A model generated the notes under the pieces. It was not told where the DNA came from. It worked only from the letters and a program-made list of their open reading frames with translations, and made no database searches. From positions 1,612,001 through 1,676,000 of the forward strand of contig NZ_CP056047.1 of the NCBI RefSeq assembly GCF_021559775.1: a stretch of 64,000 nt of DNA. The letters are read 5' to 3'. Position 1 is the stretch's first letter; each line of letters starts with the position of its first letter. A program made the translations under genes and the position numbers. Below are positions 18,172-27,830 of this stretch, one piece after another. The DNA is from Gillisella vitis. Lineage in GTDB: Bacteria > Pseudomonadota > Alphaproteobacteria > Rhizobiales > Rhizobiaceae.

Positions 18172-19422
18172 ATGACAAAAACTGCCGTCCAAGATGCCGT
18201 TCATGCGCTTCGCGACCTTTTCCCCGCGACACCACTGCAATTGAGCGAGCACTTGAGCACGTTGTTCAATGCCAACATTTATTTGAAGCGTGAGGACCTG
18301 ACGCCGGTGCGCTCCTATAAGGTGCGTGGCGCCTATAACTTCTTCCGCAAGGTTATCGCCCTGGGGCAGATCGACAAGATCTTCGTCTGCGCCTCAGCAG
18401 GCAATCATGCGCAAGGTTTCGCCTTTGCCTGCCGTCATTTCGGCGTGCATGGCGTGGTGTTCATGCCGGTGACCACGCCGCAACAGAAGATCGACAAGAC
18501 CCGCAAGTTCGGTGCCGAATTCATTACCATAAGGCTGGTCGGCGATATCTTCGACCAATGCTACAAGGCCGCCCGCGACTATGTAGAGGAAGCCGACGGC
18601 CTGATGGTGCCGCCTTTCGACCATGCCGACATCATAGAAGGCCAGGCAACCGTTGCTGCCGAAATTCTGGAGCAACTGCCGGAAGAGGTCACACCCGATC
18701 TGGTGATCATGCCCGTCGGCGGCGGCGGCTTGAGTGCGGGCATGACGGGCTATCTAGCAGAAGACCTGCCGCCATCAGCCTTTCTGTTTGCCGAGCCGGT
18801 CGGCGCGCCAAGCCTGAAACGCTCATTGGAAGCGGGTGAAGTCATCACCCTGCCCAAGGTCGATAATTTTGTCGACGGTGCCGCCGTGGCGCGAATCGGC
18901 GATGCCAATTTTGCGGCCCTGAAACACTTCCCGCCCGCGCAGGTCATGCTGGTGCCGGAAAATGCGATTTGCGTGACGATCATCGACATGCTGAATGTCG
19001 AGGGCGTGGTGCTGGAACCGGCGGGCGCCTTGGCGATTGCCACACTCGGCCTGCTGGAGCGCCAATCCATCGAGGGCAAGACCGTCGTGCTTGTCGTCTC
19101 CGGCGGAAATTTCGATTTCGAGCGCCTGCCCGACGTGAAAGAACGCGCCATGCGCTATGCCGGATTGAAGAAATATTTCATCCTGCGCCTGCCGCAGCGG
19201 CCCGGCGCGTTGCGCGACTTTCTCAACCTGCTTGGCCCGGAAGACGATATCGCCCGGTTTGAATACCTCAAGAAATCCGCCCGCAATTTCGGCTCGATCC
19301 TGATCGGCATTGAAACGACGGATGCCTCGAATTTTTCCGGCCTCTTACAGCGGTTTGAGGACAACGGTCTCGGCTATGAAGACATCACCGAAAACGACAT
19401 CCTGGCCAATCTGATCATCTGA
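18172..19422 (+). CDS. ilvA: Threonine ammonia-lyase (threonine dehydratase)
   Basis: A PLP enzyme that deaminates L-threonine to 2-oxobutanoate, the entry to isoleucine synthesis. The PLP lysine is in RSYKVRGAYN (about residues 44-53), the phosphate-binding glycine loop is VGGGGLSAGM, and SGGNFDFERL precedes a C-terminal ACT-like regulatory domain (KKYFILRLPQRPGALRDFL, about residues 325-416). The length of 416 fits the short biosynthetic class with one ACT-like domain. Feedback control by isoleucine is likely from the family, not shown here. Start MTKTAVQDAV at 18172; no neighbour in the pathway. Confidence 0.93.
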   Translation: MTKTAVQDAVHALRDLFPATPLQLSEHLSTLFNANIYLKREDLTPVRSYKVRGAYNFFRKVIALGQIDKIFVCASAGNHAQGFAFACRHFGVHGVVFMPVTTPQQKIDKTRKFGAEFITIRLVGDIFDQCYKAARDYVEEADGLMVPPFDHADIIEGQATVAAEILEQLPEEVTPDLVIMPVGGGGLSAGMTGYLAEDLPPSAFLFAEPVGAPSLKRSLEAGEVITLPKVDNFVDGAAVARIGDANFAALKHFPPAQVMLVPENAICVTIIDMLNVEGVVLEPAGALAIATLGLLERQSIEGKTVVLVVSGGNFDFERLPDVKERAMRYAGLKKYFILRLPQRPGALRDFLNLLGPEDDIARFEYLKKSARNFGSILIGIETTDASNFSGLLQRFEDNGLGYEDITENDILANLII

Positions 19423-19599
19423 GGTGTTTAAAATTGCACCGCTGTCTGCTTAAAATTTAACATTTCACCATATTCAAGAGACGGCGACTGAACGCAACAG
19501 CTAGAAAAACAGCCGAAAAACAAAGGATAAACAGGCAAAACTCCCAAAAGCGCAAGATCATTGCCAAGTTGGCACAAGAGTTGCTAGTATACAGCCAGA

Positions 19600-19707
19600 G
19601 TTGGCAGCTAGGGTTCCGGCGCGAGAAGCGTGACTGGTCCGAGAGCAGCCACCGGCGGGGGAGACATCCCTGTCGGGTGCACGGCGGGATAAAAGCCCGG
19701 GAGACCT
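19600..19707 (+). promoter_or_regulatory. Guanidine-I (ykkC) riboswitch aptamer
   Basis: The conserved elements of the guanidine-I class are present in order: CTAGGGTTCCG (19608-19618), ACTGGTCCGAGAG (19633-19645) and ACGGCGGGATAAAAGCCCGG (19681-19700) followed by GAGA. It lies directly ahead of an importer and carboxylase operon. Ligand binding is known to turn such genes on; the following hairpin is the likely expression platform. Confidence 0.95.
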
Positions 19708-19715
19708 CGTTAGCC

Positions 19716-19753
19716 AAGGGATTGGCGGCGTTGGTCTATGCCGATCCCTTTTG
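19716..19753 (+). terminator. Probable riboswitch-controlled terminator hairpin
   Basis: AAGGGATTGGC pairs with GCCGATCCCTT around a 13-base loop, followed by a short T run, just after the aptamer and before the first ribosome binding site. It is the natural candidate for an on-switch expression platform; alternative pairing with the aptamer's 3' strand was not worked out. Confidence 0.65.
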
Positions 19754-19775
19754 AAAAAAGCAAAAGGGGAAATTC

Positions 19776-20849
19776 ATGCGCCTGTTCTCAAAACTTCTTT
19801 CTGTTTCCGTACTGTCCGCAGCTGTGTCGCTGGCCGGACTTGTCTCAGCCGATGCAGCGCCCAAGAAAGAGTTCAAGGTCGCCTGGTCGATCTATGTCGG
19901 CTGGATGCCCTGGGGCTATGCCAGCGACCATGGCATCGTCAAGAAATGGGCCGACAAATACGGCATCAAGATCGATGTCACCCAGTTTAACGATTACGTG
20001 GAATCGATGAACCAATATACCGCCGGTGCCTTCGATGCGGTGACGCTGACCAATATGGACGGTCTCTCGATTCCCGCCGCTGGCGGCGTTGATACCACGG
20101 CGGTCATCGTCGGCGACTTTTCCAATGGCAATGACGCGGTTATCCTCAAGGGTAAGGACAAGCTTGCCGATATCAAAGGCCAGAACGTCAATCTGGTCGA
20201 ATTTTCCGTCTCGCATTATCTCTTGGTGCGGGCGCTGGAGAGCCTTAAACTTACGGAAAAAGACGTAAAAGTAGTCAACACGTCAGATGCCGACATGGTC
20301 GCCGCCTATAAGACCGATGACGTGACCTCGGTCGTCACCTGGAACCCGCTGGTCTCCACCATCCTCGAAGACCCGACCGCCAAAAAAGTGTTCGACAGCG
20401 CGCAAATCCCCGGCGAAATCATGGATCTGATGGTCGCCAATACCGAAGTCCTCAAGGACAATCCGGATTTCGGTAAAGCACTGGCGGGGATCTGGTATGA
20501 CACGGTCAAGCTGATGATGGCCGACACAGCAGAGGGCAAGGCCGCCCGCGAGGAGATGGGCAAGGCCTCCGGCACCGACCTCAAGGGCTTTGACAGCCAG
20601 TTGGCCGCCACCAAGCTGTTCGACAAGGCAGCGGATGCCAGCACCTTCACCACCTCGCCCGGCCTGCCGAAGACCATGGATCTGGTGCGCAATTTCCTGT
20701 TTGAAAAAGGCCTACTGGGTAATGGCGCGCCGTCTGCCGACGTGATCGGCATTGAAATGCCTGACGGTAAGGTGCTGGGCGACAAGGGTAATGTGAAGTT
20801 CCGCTTCACAACCACCTATATGGATGCCGCCGCCAAAGGCGCACTCTGA
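19776..20849 (+). CDS. ABC transporter substrate-binding protein, probably for guanidine
   Basis: A 357-residue periplasmic binding protein of the nitrate/taurine/urea-type family. Signal peptide MRLFSKLLSVSVLSAAVSLAGLVSADA. The mature protein starts KKEFKVAWSIYVGWMPWGYASDHGIVKKW, a pattern of binding proteins next to urea carboxylase genes. AGGGGA lies six bases ahead of the ATG. First gene under the guanidine-I riboswitch, so guanidine is the likely ligand; earlier annotations of relatives say urea or short-chain amide. Confidence 0.9.
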   Translation: MRLFSKLLSVSVLSAAVSLAGLVSADAAPKKEFKVAWSIYVGWMPWGYASDHGIVKKWADKYGIKIDVTQFNDYVESMNQYTAGAFDAVTLTNMDGLSIPAAGGVDTTAVIVGDFSNGNDAVILKGKDKLADIKGQNVNLVEFSVSHYLLVRALESLKLTEKDVKVVNTSDADMVAAYKTDDVTSVVTWNPLVSTILEDPTAKKVFDSAQIPGEIMDLMVANTEVLKDNPDFGKALAGIWYDTVKLMMADTAEGKAAREEMGKASGTDLKGFDSQLAATKLFDKAADASTFTTSPGLPKTMDLVRNFLFEKGLLGNGAPSADVIGIEMPDGKVLGDKGNVKFRFTTTYMDAAAKGAL

Positions 20850-20922
20850 AACTTATCCGGGACGCATATCCGGGGGCGGGTGATCGCCCGCCCCACCTTC
20901 CCCAAGAATTCGGAGCGACAGG

Positions 20923-21741
20923 ATGCGCTGGATCAATCAAAAACCGAGCAATGGTGCAAAACTAGGCCTCGCCACCCTGCCCTTTGTGCTGGTGCTGCTC
21001 GCCTACGCCGCAGGCTCAGCAGCAAGGCTGGCGGAAAACGCCAATGACAAGCTGCTGCCGGGCTTTGTCGCCTTTGCCGATGCCATCAACCGTTTAGCCT
21101 TTACCGCCGATGCCCGCACTGGCGACTATATTCTCTGGACCGATACGCTGGCCAGCCTGACGCGGCTTTTCTCCGGGCTTGGCATTTCGCTGCTGATCGC
21201 GCTGACCATCGGCATGGCGATTGGGATGCTGCCCTATCTGCGTGCGCTGCTGTCGCCGTTCGTCGCCGCCATTTCCATGGTGCCGCCGCTGGCGCTGCTG
21301 CCTATTCTGTTCATCGCCATGGGCCTGGGTGAGGTGTCTAAAATCACCCTGATCGTCATCGGTGTCGCACCGATCATGATCCGTGATCTGGCACTCACCG
21401 CCCTTGCCCTGCCGCGCGAACAGATCATCAAGGCCGAAACACTTGGCGGTTCCTCGTGGCAGATCGCCATCAGGGTGGTCCTGCCACAGATCCTGCCGCG
21501 CCTGATCACCTGCCTCAGATTGCAGCTTGGTCCGGCCTTTCTGTTTCTGATCGCAGCGGAAGCGATTTCCTCCGATAGCGGCCTCGGCTACCGAATCTTC
21601 CTGGTGCGCCGTTACCTGTCCATGGACGTGATTTTTCCTTACGTGTTGTGGATCACGCTGATTGCCGTTGTCGCCGATGTCCTGCTCGACCGGTTGCGCA
21701 TCGCGCTGTTTCCCTGGTCCAACCTGGAGAAAGGCGCATGA
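20923..21741 (+). CDS. ABC transporter permease, probable guanidine importer
   Basis: A 272-residue inner membrane permease of the nitrate/taurine (SsuC/TauC) type. It has about six membrane segments; the cytoplasmic coupling motif is ALPREQIIKAETLGGSSWQIAIRVVLP (shown in parts: EQIIKAETLGG, about residue 165). It follows the binding protein gene by 70 bp and overlaps the ATPase gene by ATGA. It forms the transmembrane part of the importer. Confidence 0.9.
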   Translation: MRWINQKPSNGAKLGLATLPFVLVLLAYAAGSAARLAENANDKLLPGFVAFADAINRLAFTADARTGDYILWTDTLASLTRLFSGLGISLLIALTIGMAIGMLPYLRALLSPFVAAISMVPPLALLPILFIAMGLGEVSKITLIVIGVAPIMIRDLALTALALPREQIIKAETLGGSSWQIAIRVVLPQILPRLITCLRLQLGPAFLFLIAAEAISSDSGLGYRIFLVRRYLSMDVIFPYVLWITLIAVVADVLLDRLRIALFPWSNLEKGA

Positions 21742-22553
21742 GCGGGCTGAAGATCGACAATGTCTGGAAGGAATATGGCGACCAGATTGTGCTGGAAAGC
21801 GTCTCGCTGACAGTCGCATCTCGCGCGTTCGTGGCGCTGGTCGGTCCCTCCGGCTGCGGCAAGAGCACGTTTCTGCGGATGCTGCTGGGACAGGAACGGC
21901 CGACACGCGGCACCATCCTGCTGGATGGCAAGCCGCTGCCGAAGGAGCCGGGGCCAGATCGCGGCGTCGTCTTCCAGCGCTATTCGGTGTTTCCGCACCT
22001 CACCGTGCTGGGCAATGTGCTGCTGGGTAAGGAATTGCCCGCCTCGCCGCTGGCCGGTCGTCTGTTTGGCTCTGCTCGGCGCAATGCGGTGGATGAGGCC
22101 CGCACGATGATTGCCGCCGTCGGCCTTGCCAGATCGGAGGCGAAGTATCCAGCCCAGCTTTCGGGCGGCATGCAACAGCGGCTGGCCTTGGCGCAGGCGC
22201 TGATCATGAAGCCAAAAGTGCTGCTGCTGGACGAGCCGTTCGGGGCGCTCGATCCCGGCATTCGCGCCGAAATCCACACGCTGATGAAAAAGCTCTGGCA
22301 CGAAAACCCGATGACGGTGGTGATGGTCACGCATGACATGCGGGAAGCCTTCACGCTGGCCAGCCGCGTCGTCGCTTTTGAGCGTCCCCGTGACCGGCCA
22401 GAGGAAAAGCAGCGCTACGGCGCTACCATCACCAAGGATATTTCCATCTGGCCGCCTCGCCAGGCCGGAACCCCTTCCATCTTTCGCCCTGACCGGGACG
22501 GCCCGGTCGCATCCATCGGGCTTCACCGGGACGACCCGGCACATCGTCGATAG
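21738..22553 (+). CDS. ABC transporter ATP-binding protein, probable guanidine importer
   Basis: A 271-residue ATPase. Walker A is GPSGCGKST (about residues 36-44), the ABC signature LSGGMQQRLALAQAL (about 139-153), Walker B VLLLDEPFGALD and the switch histidine VTHDMREAF. The start ATG at 21738 overlaps the permease stop; in-frame codons further up would lie inside the permease gene. It powers the importer encoded just upstream. Confidence 0.92.
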   Translation: MSGLKIDNVWKEYGDQIVLESVSLTVASRAFVALVGPSGCGKSTFLRMLLGQERPTRGTILLDGKPLPKEPGPDRGVVFQRYSVFPHLTVLGNVLLGKELPASPLAGRLFGSARRNAVDEARTMIAAVGLARSEAKYPAQLSGGMQQRLALAQALIMKPKVLLLDEPFGALDPGIRAEIHTLMKKLWHENPMTVVMVTHDMREAFTLASRVVAFERPRDRPEEKQRYGATITKDISIWPPRQAGTPSIFRPDRDGPVASIGLHRDDPAHRR

Positions 22554-22564
22554 GAGATAGAAAC

Positions 22565-23392
22565 ATGCATATCCGACGCTCTGCCGAAGAGATTGCCGCC
22601 AACCGGGCGCGCTATGAGGAACACCAGAAAAACGGACTGGACTTTTCCCCGAAGGCCTTGCCGGGCAAAAGCCCGCTGCCCGCACCGGACATCGAGGTGG
22701 CGGACCTTATCCATAGCGAGACCATCCCCGGCGGCTGGTATTGGTCCACGCCGGTAAAAACCCATGAGACGCTGCGGATCGCCCTGCCCCACGGGTTTTC
22801 AACCGTCACGCTGGTCGCCTGGAACGCTGATGATCCGCCCGAACGGCTAAACCTGCCCGATACCGTCAAGATGCAATGGACCACCGGGCTTGGCAAAGGC
22901 CGGGTGATGTTTTCCGACATGGGCAAGGTGATGTTTTCGATCACTGAAGACACCAGCGGCGCGCATGATTGCCTGATGGGCGGCTCCACCGCCGCGTCCA
23001 ACGCCCGCAAATATGCCAGCGCCAACAGCCAGGGCCTGCGCAATACCCGCGATAATCTCCTGATCATGGTGAGCAAGCTCGGCCTCGACAAGCGCGATAT
23101 TCCAGCAAGCCTTGCCCTTTTTGCGCCTGTCCGAGTCGATGCGGACGGACGCTTCCATTGGAAGCCGGAGCTACTCAATGGCGGAGACTATATCGAGCTT
23201 CGCGCCGAGATGGAGATGATTGTCGGCTTTTCCAATTGCCCGCATCCGCTCGATCCCAATCCGCTTTACCAACCCCATCCGGTTGTCATTAGCCGGATAA
23301 AGGCCCGGCAGCCGCAAGCCGACGATCTTTGCCGCACGGCGACAGCGGAAGCCGTACGTGGCTTTGAAAACAATGCGTTTGCAGCGCTGTAA
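22565..23392 (+). CDS. DUF1989 protein, carboxyguanidine deiminase subunit (urea amidolyase-associated protein 1 type)
   Basis: A 275-residue protein of the DUF1989 family, long called urea carboxylase-associated protein. Relatives in guanidine operons form the two-subunit carboxyguanidine deiminase (CgdAB), which converts carboxyguanidine into allophanate and ammonia. Visible family stretches are ETIPGGWYWS (about residues 52-61), FSDMGKVMFSITEDTSG ahead of AHDCLMGG, and FSNCPHPLDPNP near the C-terminus. It lies 11 bases after the ATPase gene and 11 bases before its partner. Which subunit letter applies was not decided. Confidence 0.88.
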   Translation: MHIRRSAEEIAANRARYEEHQKNGLDFSPKALPGKSPLPAPDIEVADLIHSETIPGGWYWSTPVKTHETLRIALPHGFSTVTLVAWNADDPPERLNLPDTVKMQWTTGLGKGRVMFSDMGKVMFSITEDTSGAHDCLMGGSTAASNARKYASANSQGLRNTRDNLLIMVSKLGLDKRDIPASLALFAPVRVDADGRFHWKPELLNGGDYIELRAEMEMIVGFSNCPHPLDPNPLYQPHPVVISRIKARQPQADDLCRTATAEAVRGFENNAFAAL

Positions 23393-23403
23393 GGGAGGAA
23401 ACC

Positions 23404-24054
23404 ATGTCTGAATTCAACACCACGTCCCCCCTTCGCACGCCTGATACCGCTGTGCAGGATCACGTCATTGCGGCGGAAGCGCCATTTTCCACAGTGGTCA
23501 AGAAGGGTCAGATCCTGCGGATCGAGGACAGTTATGGCCAGCAGGCTATCGACACGCTGTTTTACAACGCCAAGGATTTGTCCGAGCGCTATTCCAATCA
23601 GGATACGATGCGCGAACAGGGTGCCGCCTATATTTCCACCGGCACCAAAATCATCTCCAATGACGGCCGGGTAATGCTGACCATGACCGCCGATAGCTGC
23701 GGACGGCATGATACCTCTGCCGGGGCCTGCTCCTGCGAAAGCAATACGGTGCGCTTTGGCCATGGTACCAAATATCTGCATGCCTGCCGCGATAACTTTG
23801 TGCTGGAAGTGGCCAAACACGGCATGAGCAAGCGCGACGTGGTGGCCAATATCAACTTCTTCATGAATGTGCCGATTGAGCCGAGCGGCCAGATGACCAT
23901 TGTCGATGGCATTTCCACCCCCGGCGATTATGTCGAGCTGCAAGCCGAAATGGATGTGCTGCTGGTGATTTCCAATTGCCCGCAGATCAACAACCCCTGC
24001 AATGGTTTTGATCCGACGCCTGCCCGGGTTCTGGTCTGGGATAGCGAGGCCTGA
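23404..24054 (+). CDS. DUF1989 protein, carboxyguanidine deiminase subunit (urea amidolyase-associated protein 2 type)
   Basis: A 216-residue second DUF1989 protein, paralogous to its upstream neighbour. It has IEDSYGQQAIDTLFYNA (about residues 40-56), the cysteine-rich CGRHDTSAGACSCESN (about 99-114) likely to bind a metal, and ISNCPQINNPCNGFDPTP at the end. GGAGG precedes the ATG. Only three bases separate it from the carboxylase gene, so all three are co-translated. Role inferred from the CgdAB system. Confidence 0.88.
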   Translation: MSEFNTTSPLRTPDTAVQDHVIAAEAPFSTVVKKGQILRIEDSYGQQAIDTLFYNAKDLSERYSNQDTMREQGAAYISTGTKIISNDGRVMLTMTADSCGRHDTSAGACSCESNTVRFGHGTKYLHACRDNFVLEVAKHGMSKRDVVANINFFMNVPIEPSGQMTIVDGISTPGDYVELQAEMDVLLVISNCPQINNPCNGFDPTPARVLVWDSEA

Positions 24055-24057
24055 TCG

Positions 24058-27000
24058 ATGTTCAAAAAGGTTCTGATTGCCAACCGGGGCGAAATCGCCG
24101 TCCGGATCATCAAGACATTGCGGCGTCTGGGCATTGCCTCCGTCTCCGTCTATTCCGATGCCGACCGGTTTGCACTGCATGTGCGGCTGGCCGATGAAGC
24201 CATCCGGCTTGGCCCGGCCCAGGCCAGCGAAAGCTATCTGAATGTCGAGGCGGTGATTGCCGCCTGCAAGGAAACGGGGGCTGAAGCCGTCCATCCCGGC
24301 TATGGCTTTCTCTCCGAAAATATCGGCTTTGCCGAGCGGCTACAGGCCGAAGGCATCGCCTTTATCGGCCCGACGCCGGAGAATATCGCCAGCTTCGGCC
24401 TCAAACATACAGCCCGGCAACTGGCGGCAGACAGCGGCGTGCCATTGCTGCCGGGTAGCGGCTTGCTGGACAGCGCCGAAGACGCCCTCTCGCAAGCCGA
24501 ATTGATCGGCTATCCGGTGATGCTGAAATCCACGGCGGGCGGCGGCGGCATCGGCATGCAGCTCTGCCATGATGCAGCAAGCCTGCAAGCGGCCTTCGAG
24601 ACGGTCCAGCGCACCGCCAAGGCCAGTTTCGGCGATGCTCGGGTCTATCTGGAGCGCTTCGTGTCCAAGGCTCGGCATGTTGAAGTGCAGATCTTTGGCG
24701 ATGGACAGGGCCGGGTCATTGCGCTTGGCGAACGGGATTGCTCTCTCCAGCGCCGCAACCAGAAAGTCATCGAGGAAACCCCGGCCCCCGGCCTGTCGGA
24801 GGCAGTTCGCCAGCGCCTGCATGGGGCAGCCGTCTCGCTTGGCCGCTCGGTCCATTACCGCTCGGCAGGCACGGTGGAATTCATCTACGATCCCGCCCGC
24901 CAAGAGTTTTACTTCCTGGAGGTCAATACACGGCTTCAGGTCGAGCATCCGGTGACAGAGGCGGTGTTCGGCATCGATCTGGTGGAATGGATGATCCGTC
25001 AGGCCGCCGATGAGGATGTGCTGACCGGCAATGAACATCTGGTGCCTAAGGGTGCTGCCATCGAGGCCCGGATTTATGCCGAAATGCCCCATGCAGATTT
25101 TCGCCCCAGCGCAGGACTGCTGACGGACGTGGTGTTTCCGAAAACAGCCCGCGTCGATGGCTGGATCGAAACCGGAACCGAGGTGACACCTTATTACGAC
25201 CCGATGCTGGCCAAGCTGATCGTCACAGGCAACGACCGTGAGACGGCGATTGCCGCTTTGCAATCGGCGCTATCGGCAACGTCCATTTCCGGCATCGAGA
25301 CCAATCTCGATTATCTCAGCGCTATCGCCGCCTCCGATCTGTTTTTAAGCGGCGATGTGGCAACCACGGCGCTGAAGGATTTTTCCTTTGTGCCTGATGT
25401 GGTCGAGGTCATCGCCCCCGGTGCGCAATCCAGCCTTCAGGAATTGCCGGGGCGGCTGGGGCTTTGGCATGTTGGTGTGCCGCCGAGCGGACCGATGGAC
25501 GCCCGCTCCTTTCGCCACGCCAACCGGCTGGTCGGCAATGGCGACGAGGTGGCGGCGCTGGAACTGACTGTCTCAGGGCCGATGCTGAAATTCTTCTCCG
25601 ATGTTACCCTCGCACTGGCAGGAGCCGAGATGGCGATGACATTGGATGGCGAGCCGGTCGCGCATAACGCGGCCTTCACGGTCAAACCCGGACAGGTTCT
25701 CGCCATCGGCAGGATTTCCGGTCCCGGCCAGCGCGCCTATCTGGCAGTCTCGGGCGGCTTTGCGGCACCTGTCGTGCTTGGATCACGCGCCACTTTTGGC
25801 CTCGGCCAATTCGGCGGCAATGCCACGGGGACCCTGAAAGTTGGCCATGTGCTGCGGCTGGCTCGCAGCCCACAACCCGTCACCACGCCCGCTGATGAGC
25901 CACCGGAGCTGACGCGCGCATGGTCGGTCGGTGTGATCTATGGTCCGCATGGCGCGCCGGACTTCTTTCTGGACAGCGATATCGAAACGCTGTTTTCGAC
26001 TGATTACGAGGTGCATTTCAACAGCGCCCGCACCGGGGTCCGGCTGATCGGCCCTGCTCCCAAATGGGCGCGGCAGGATGGCGGCGAGGCCGGACTGCAT
26101 CCCTCCAACTTGCATGACAATCCTTATGCGATTGGTGCCATTGATTTTACCGGGGATATGCCGATCATTCTCGGTCCTGATGGCCCAAGCCTGGGCGGTT
26201 TCGTCTGCCCGGCGGTGATTACCGGAGACGAACAGTGGAAGATGGGCCAGTTTAAGCCGGGCGATACCATTCGCTTTCATCCTGTGGCGCGAGATGGGGA
26301 TAGTGCCGCTGCTTCGGGAAGCGTCGAGCATGGGGTGCCACTACCGCCAGCTCAAACCCACCTCCCACCAGAAGCCGGCTCCCCCATCCTCAGCCACAAT
26401 TCCAACGGTCCAGTCTCCGTCACCTATCGCCGTCAGGGTGACGACAATCTGCTGGTGGAATATGGCGAGATGCAGCTCGACATCGCCATTCGCATGCGCG
26501 TCCACTTGCTGATGCAAGCGGTCAAGGCGGCCAAGCTGCCGGGCCTGATCGACCTCACCCCCGGCATTCGGTCGCTTCAAATCCATTATGATGGCGCCAG
26601 CCTGCCCCGCGCCCGGCTGCTAGGCTTGCTCAGCGAAATCGAGGCCAGCCTGCCCCCGGCGGGAGATGTGACGGTGCCAAGCCGCACGGTCTATCTGCCG
26701 CTCTCCTGGAACGACCCGGAGGCGGAACTGGCGATGCGCAAATACCAGGAGCTGGTGCGGCCCAACGCCCCCTGGTGCCCGTCCAATATCGAGTTCATCC
26801 GCCGCATCAACGGTCTTGCCGACGAGCAGGCCGTGAAGGACACCATTTTCAACGCCCGCTATCTGGTGATGGGTCTTGGCGATGTCTATCTCGGCGCGCC
26901 GGTTGCCACGCCGCTCGATCCACGCCACCGGCTGGTGACCACCAAATACAATCCGGCCCGCACCTGGACGCCGGAAAATGCCGTTGGCATTGGTGGCGCC

Positions 27001-27627
27001 TATATGTGCATTTACGGTATGGAAGGTCCGGGTGGCTACCAGCTGTTTGGCCGTACCATCCAGATGTGGAACACCTGGCGGCAAACGCCGGTCTTTACCC
27101 GCGACAAGCCTTGGCTGCTGGATTTCTTCGACCAGATCCGCTTCTTCCCCGTCAGCCACGATGAGCTGATGGAGGCCCGCGCCGCCTTCCCGCATGGCGG
27201 CTATCCAATCCGTATCGAGGACGGCGCGTTTTCCTATGCAAACTACGCGGCGGAGCTGGCTGAAAATGCCGAAAGCATCGGCACGTTCAAGCGTCAGCAA
27301 CAAGCAGCCTTCGAGGCGGAACGCCAGCGCTGGAAGGACCAAGGCCTAGACAGCTTCACCGCCGATGAGGACGCGAGCCCCAGTGCTGGCGGCGATATTC
27401 CAGACAATTGCTTCGGCGTCGAAAGCGCCGTCCCCGGCAATCTCTGGAAACTGCTGGTGGAGGAAGGCCAGTCCGTTGCCGCCGGCGAGACGATTGCCAT
27501 CATCGAATCGATGAAGATGGAGATCACGGTGACAGCCCATGCGCCAGGAATCCTGCGGGAATTACGGGCCATCCCAGGAAAGACGATCAAAGCGGGAGAC
27601 GTGATCGCTGTGCTGCAAAACCTCTGA
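24058..27627 (+). CDS. Biotin-dependent carboxylase of the urea carboxylase family, probable guanidine carboxylase
   Basis: A 1189-residue multidomain enzyme. Order: biotin carboxylase (about 1-450; ATP loop STAGGGGIGM, ERDCSLQRRNQKVIEE), KipA/AHS2 domain (about 460-760; LQELPGRLGLWHVGVPPSGP), KipI/AHS1 domain (about 785-990; VTYRRQGDDNLLVEYGEMQL), then a conserved KYNPARTWTP...GGAYMCIYGMEGPGGYQ carboxyltransferase part, and a C-terminal biotinyl domain with the biotinylated lysine in ESMKMEI (near 1150). Carboxylates urea or guanidine using ATP and bicarbonate. The riboswitch and the deiminase genes favour guanidine. Unlike urea amidolyase fusions it carries no allophanate hydrolase domain. 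Confidence 0.93.
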   Translation: MFKKVLIANRGEIAVRIIKTLRRLGIASVSVYSDADRFALHVRLADEAIRLGPAQASESYLNVEAVIAACKETGAEAVHPGYGFLSENIGFAERLQAEGIAFIGPTPENIASFGLKHTARQLAADSGVPLLPGSGLLDSAEDALSQAELIGYPVMLKSTAGGGGIGMQLCHDAASLQAAFETVQRTAKASFGDARVYLERFVSKARHVEVQIFGDGQGRVIALGERDCSLQRRNQKVIEETPAPGLSEAVRQRLHGAAVSLGRSVHYRSAGTVEFIYDPARQEFYFLEVNTRLQVEHPVTEAVFGIDLVEWMIRQAADEDVLTGNEHLVPKGAAIEARIYAEMPHADFRPSAGLLTDVVFPKTARVDGWIETGTEVTPYYDPMLAKLIVTGNDRETAIAALQSALSATSISGIETNLDYLSAIAASDLFLSGDVATTALKDFSFVPDVVEVIAPGAQSSLQELPGRLGLWHVGVPPSGPMDARSFRHANRLVGNGDEVAALELTVSGPMLKFFSDVTLALAGAEMAMTLDGEPVAHNAAFTVKPGQVLAIGRISGPGQRAYLAVSGGFAAPVVLGSRATFGLGQFGGNATGTLKVGHVLRLARSPQPVTTPADEPPELTRAWSVGVIYGPHGAPDFFLDSDIETLFSTDYEVHFNSARTGVRLIGPAPKWARQDGGEAGLHPSNLHDNPYAIGAIDFTGDMPIILGPDGPSLGGFVCPAVITGDEQWKMGQFKPGDTIRFHPVARDGDSAAASGSVEHGVPLPPAQTHLPPEAGSPILSHNSNGPVSVTYRRQGDDNLLVEYGEMQLDIAIRMRVHLLMQAVKAAKLPGLIDLTPGIRSLQIHYDGASLPRARLLGLLSEIEASLPPAGDVTVPSRTVYLPLSWNDPEAELAMRKYQELVRPNAPWCPSNIEFIRRINGLADEQAVKDTIFNARYLVMGLGDVYLGAPVATPLDPRHRLVTTKYNPARTWTPENAVGIGGAYMCIYGMEGPGGYQLFGRTIQMWNTWRQTPVFTRDKPWLLDFFDQIRFFPVSHDELMEARAAFPHGGYPIRIEDGAFSYANYAAELAENAESIGTFKRQQQAAFEAERQRWKDQGLDSFTADEDASPSAGGDIPDNCFGVESAVPGNLWKLLVEEGQSVAAGETIAIIESMKMEITVTAHAPGILRELRAIPGKTIKAGDVIAVLQNL

Positions 27628-27830
27628 AATGGCCAGCCTCATCGACATAATTACCGGATATCTGGAATGAAATTTCATTTATCCGGTCAAATTTTCTACT
27701 AAAAAACCAGAGAATAGATGGAGCTTTCTCGTCCTCGGCCAGATTCGGACCGATAATCATCAATATCGGAGCATGATCGACGCGGGATCGGCATGTTCGG
27801 ATGCTCTGACAGTTGCGGAAAGGATCAGCC

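Noticed and set aside
19776..27627. Urea uptake and urea carboxylase operon
   Set aside because: The guanidine-I riboswitch and the DUF1989 pair point to guanidine; urea remains a possible side substrate.
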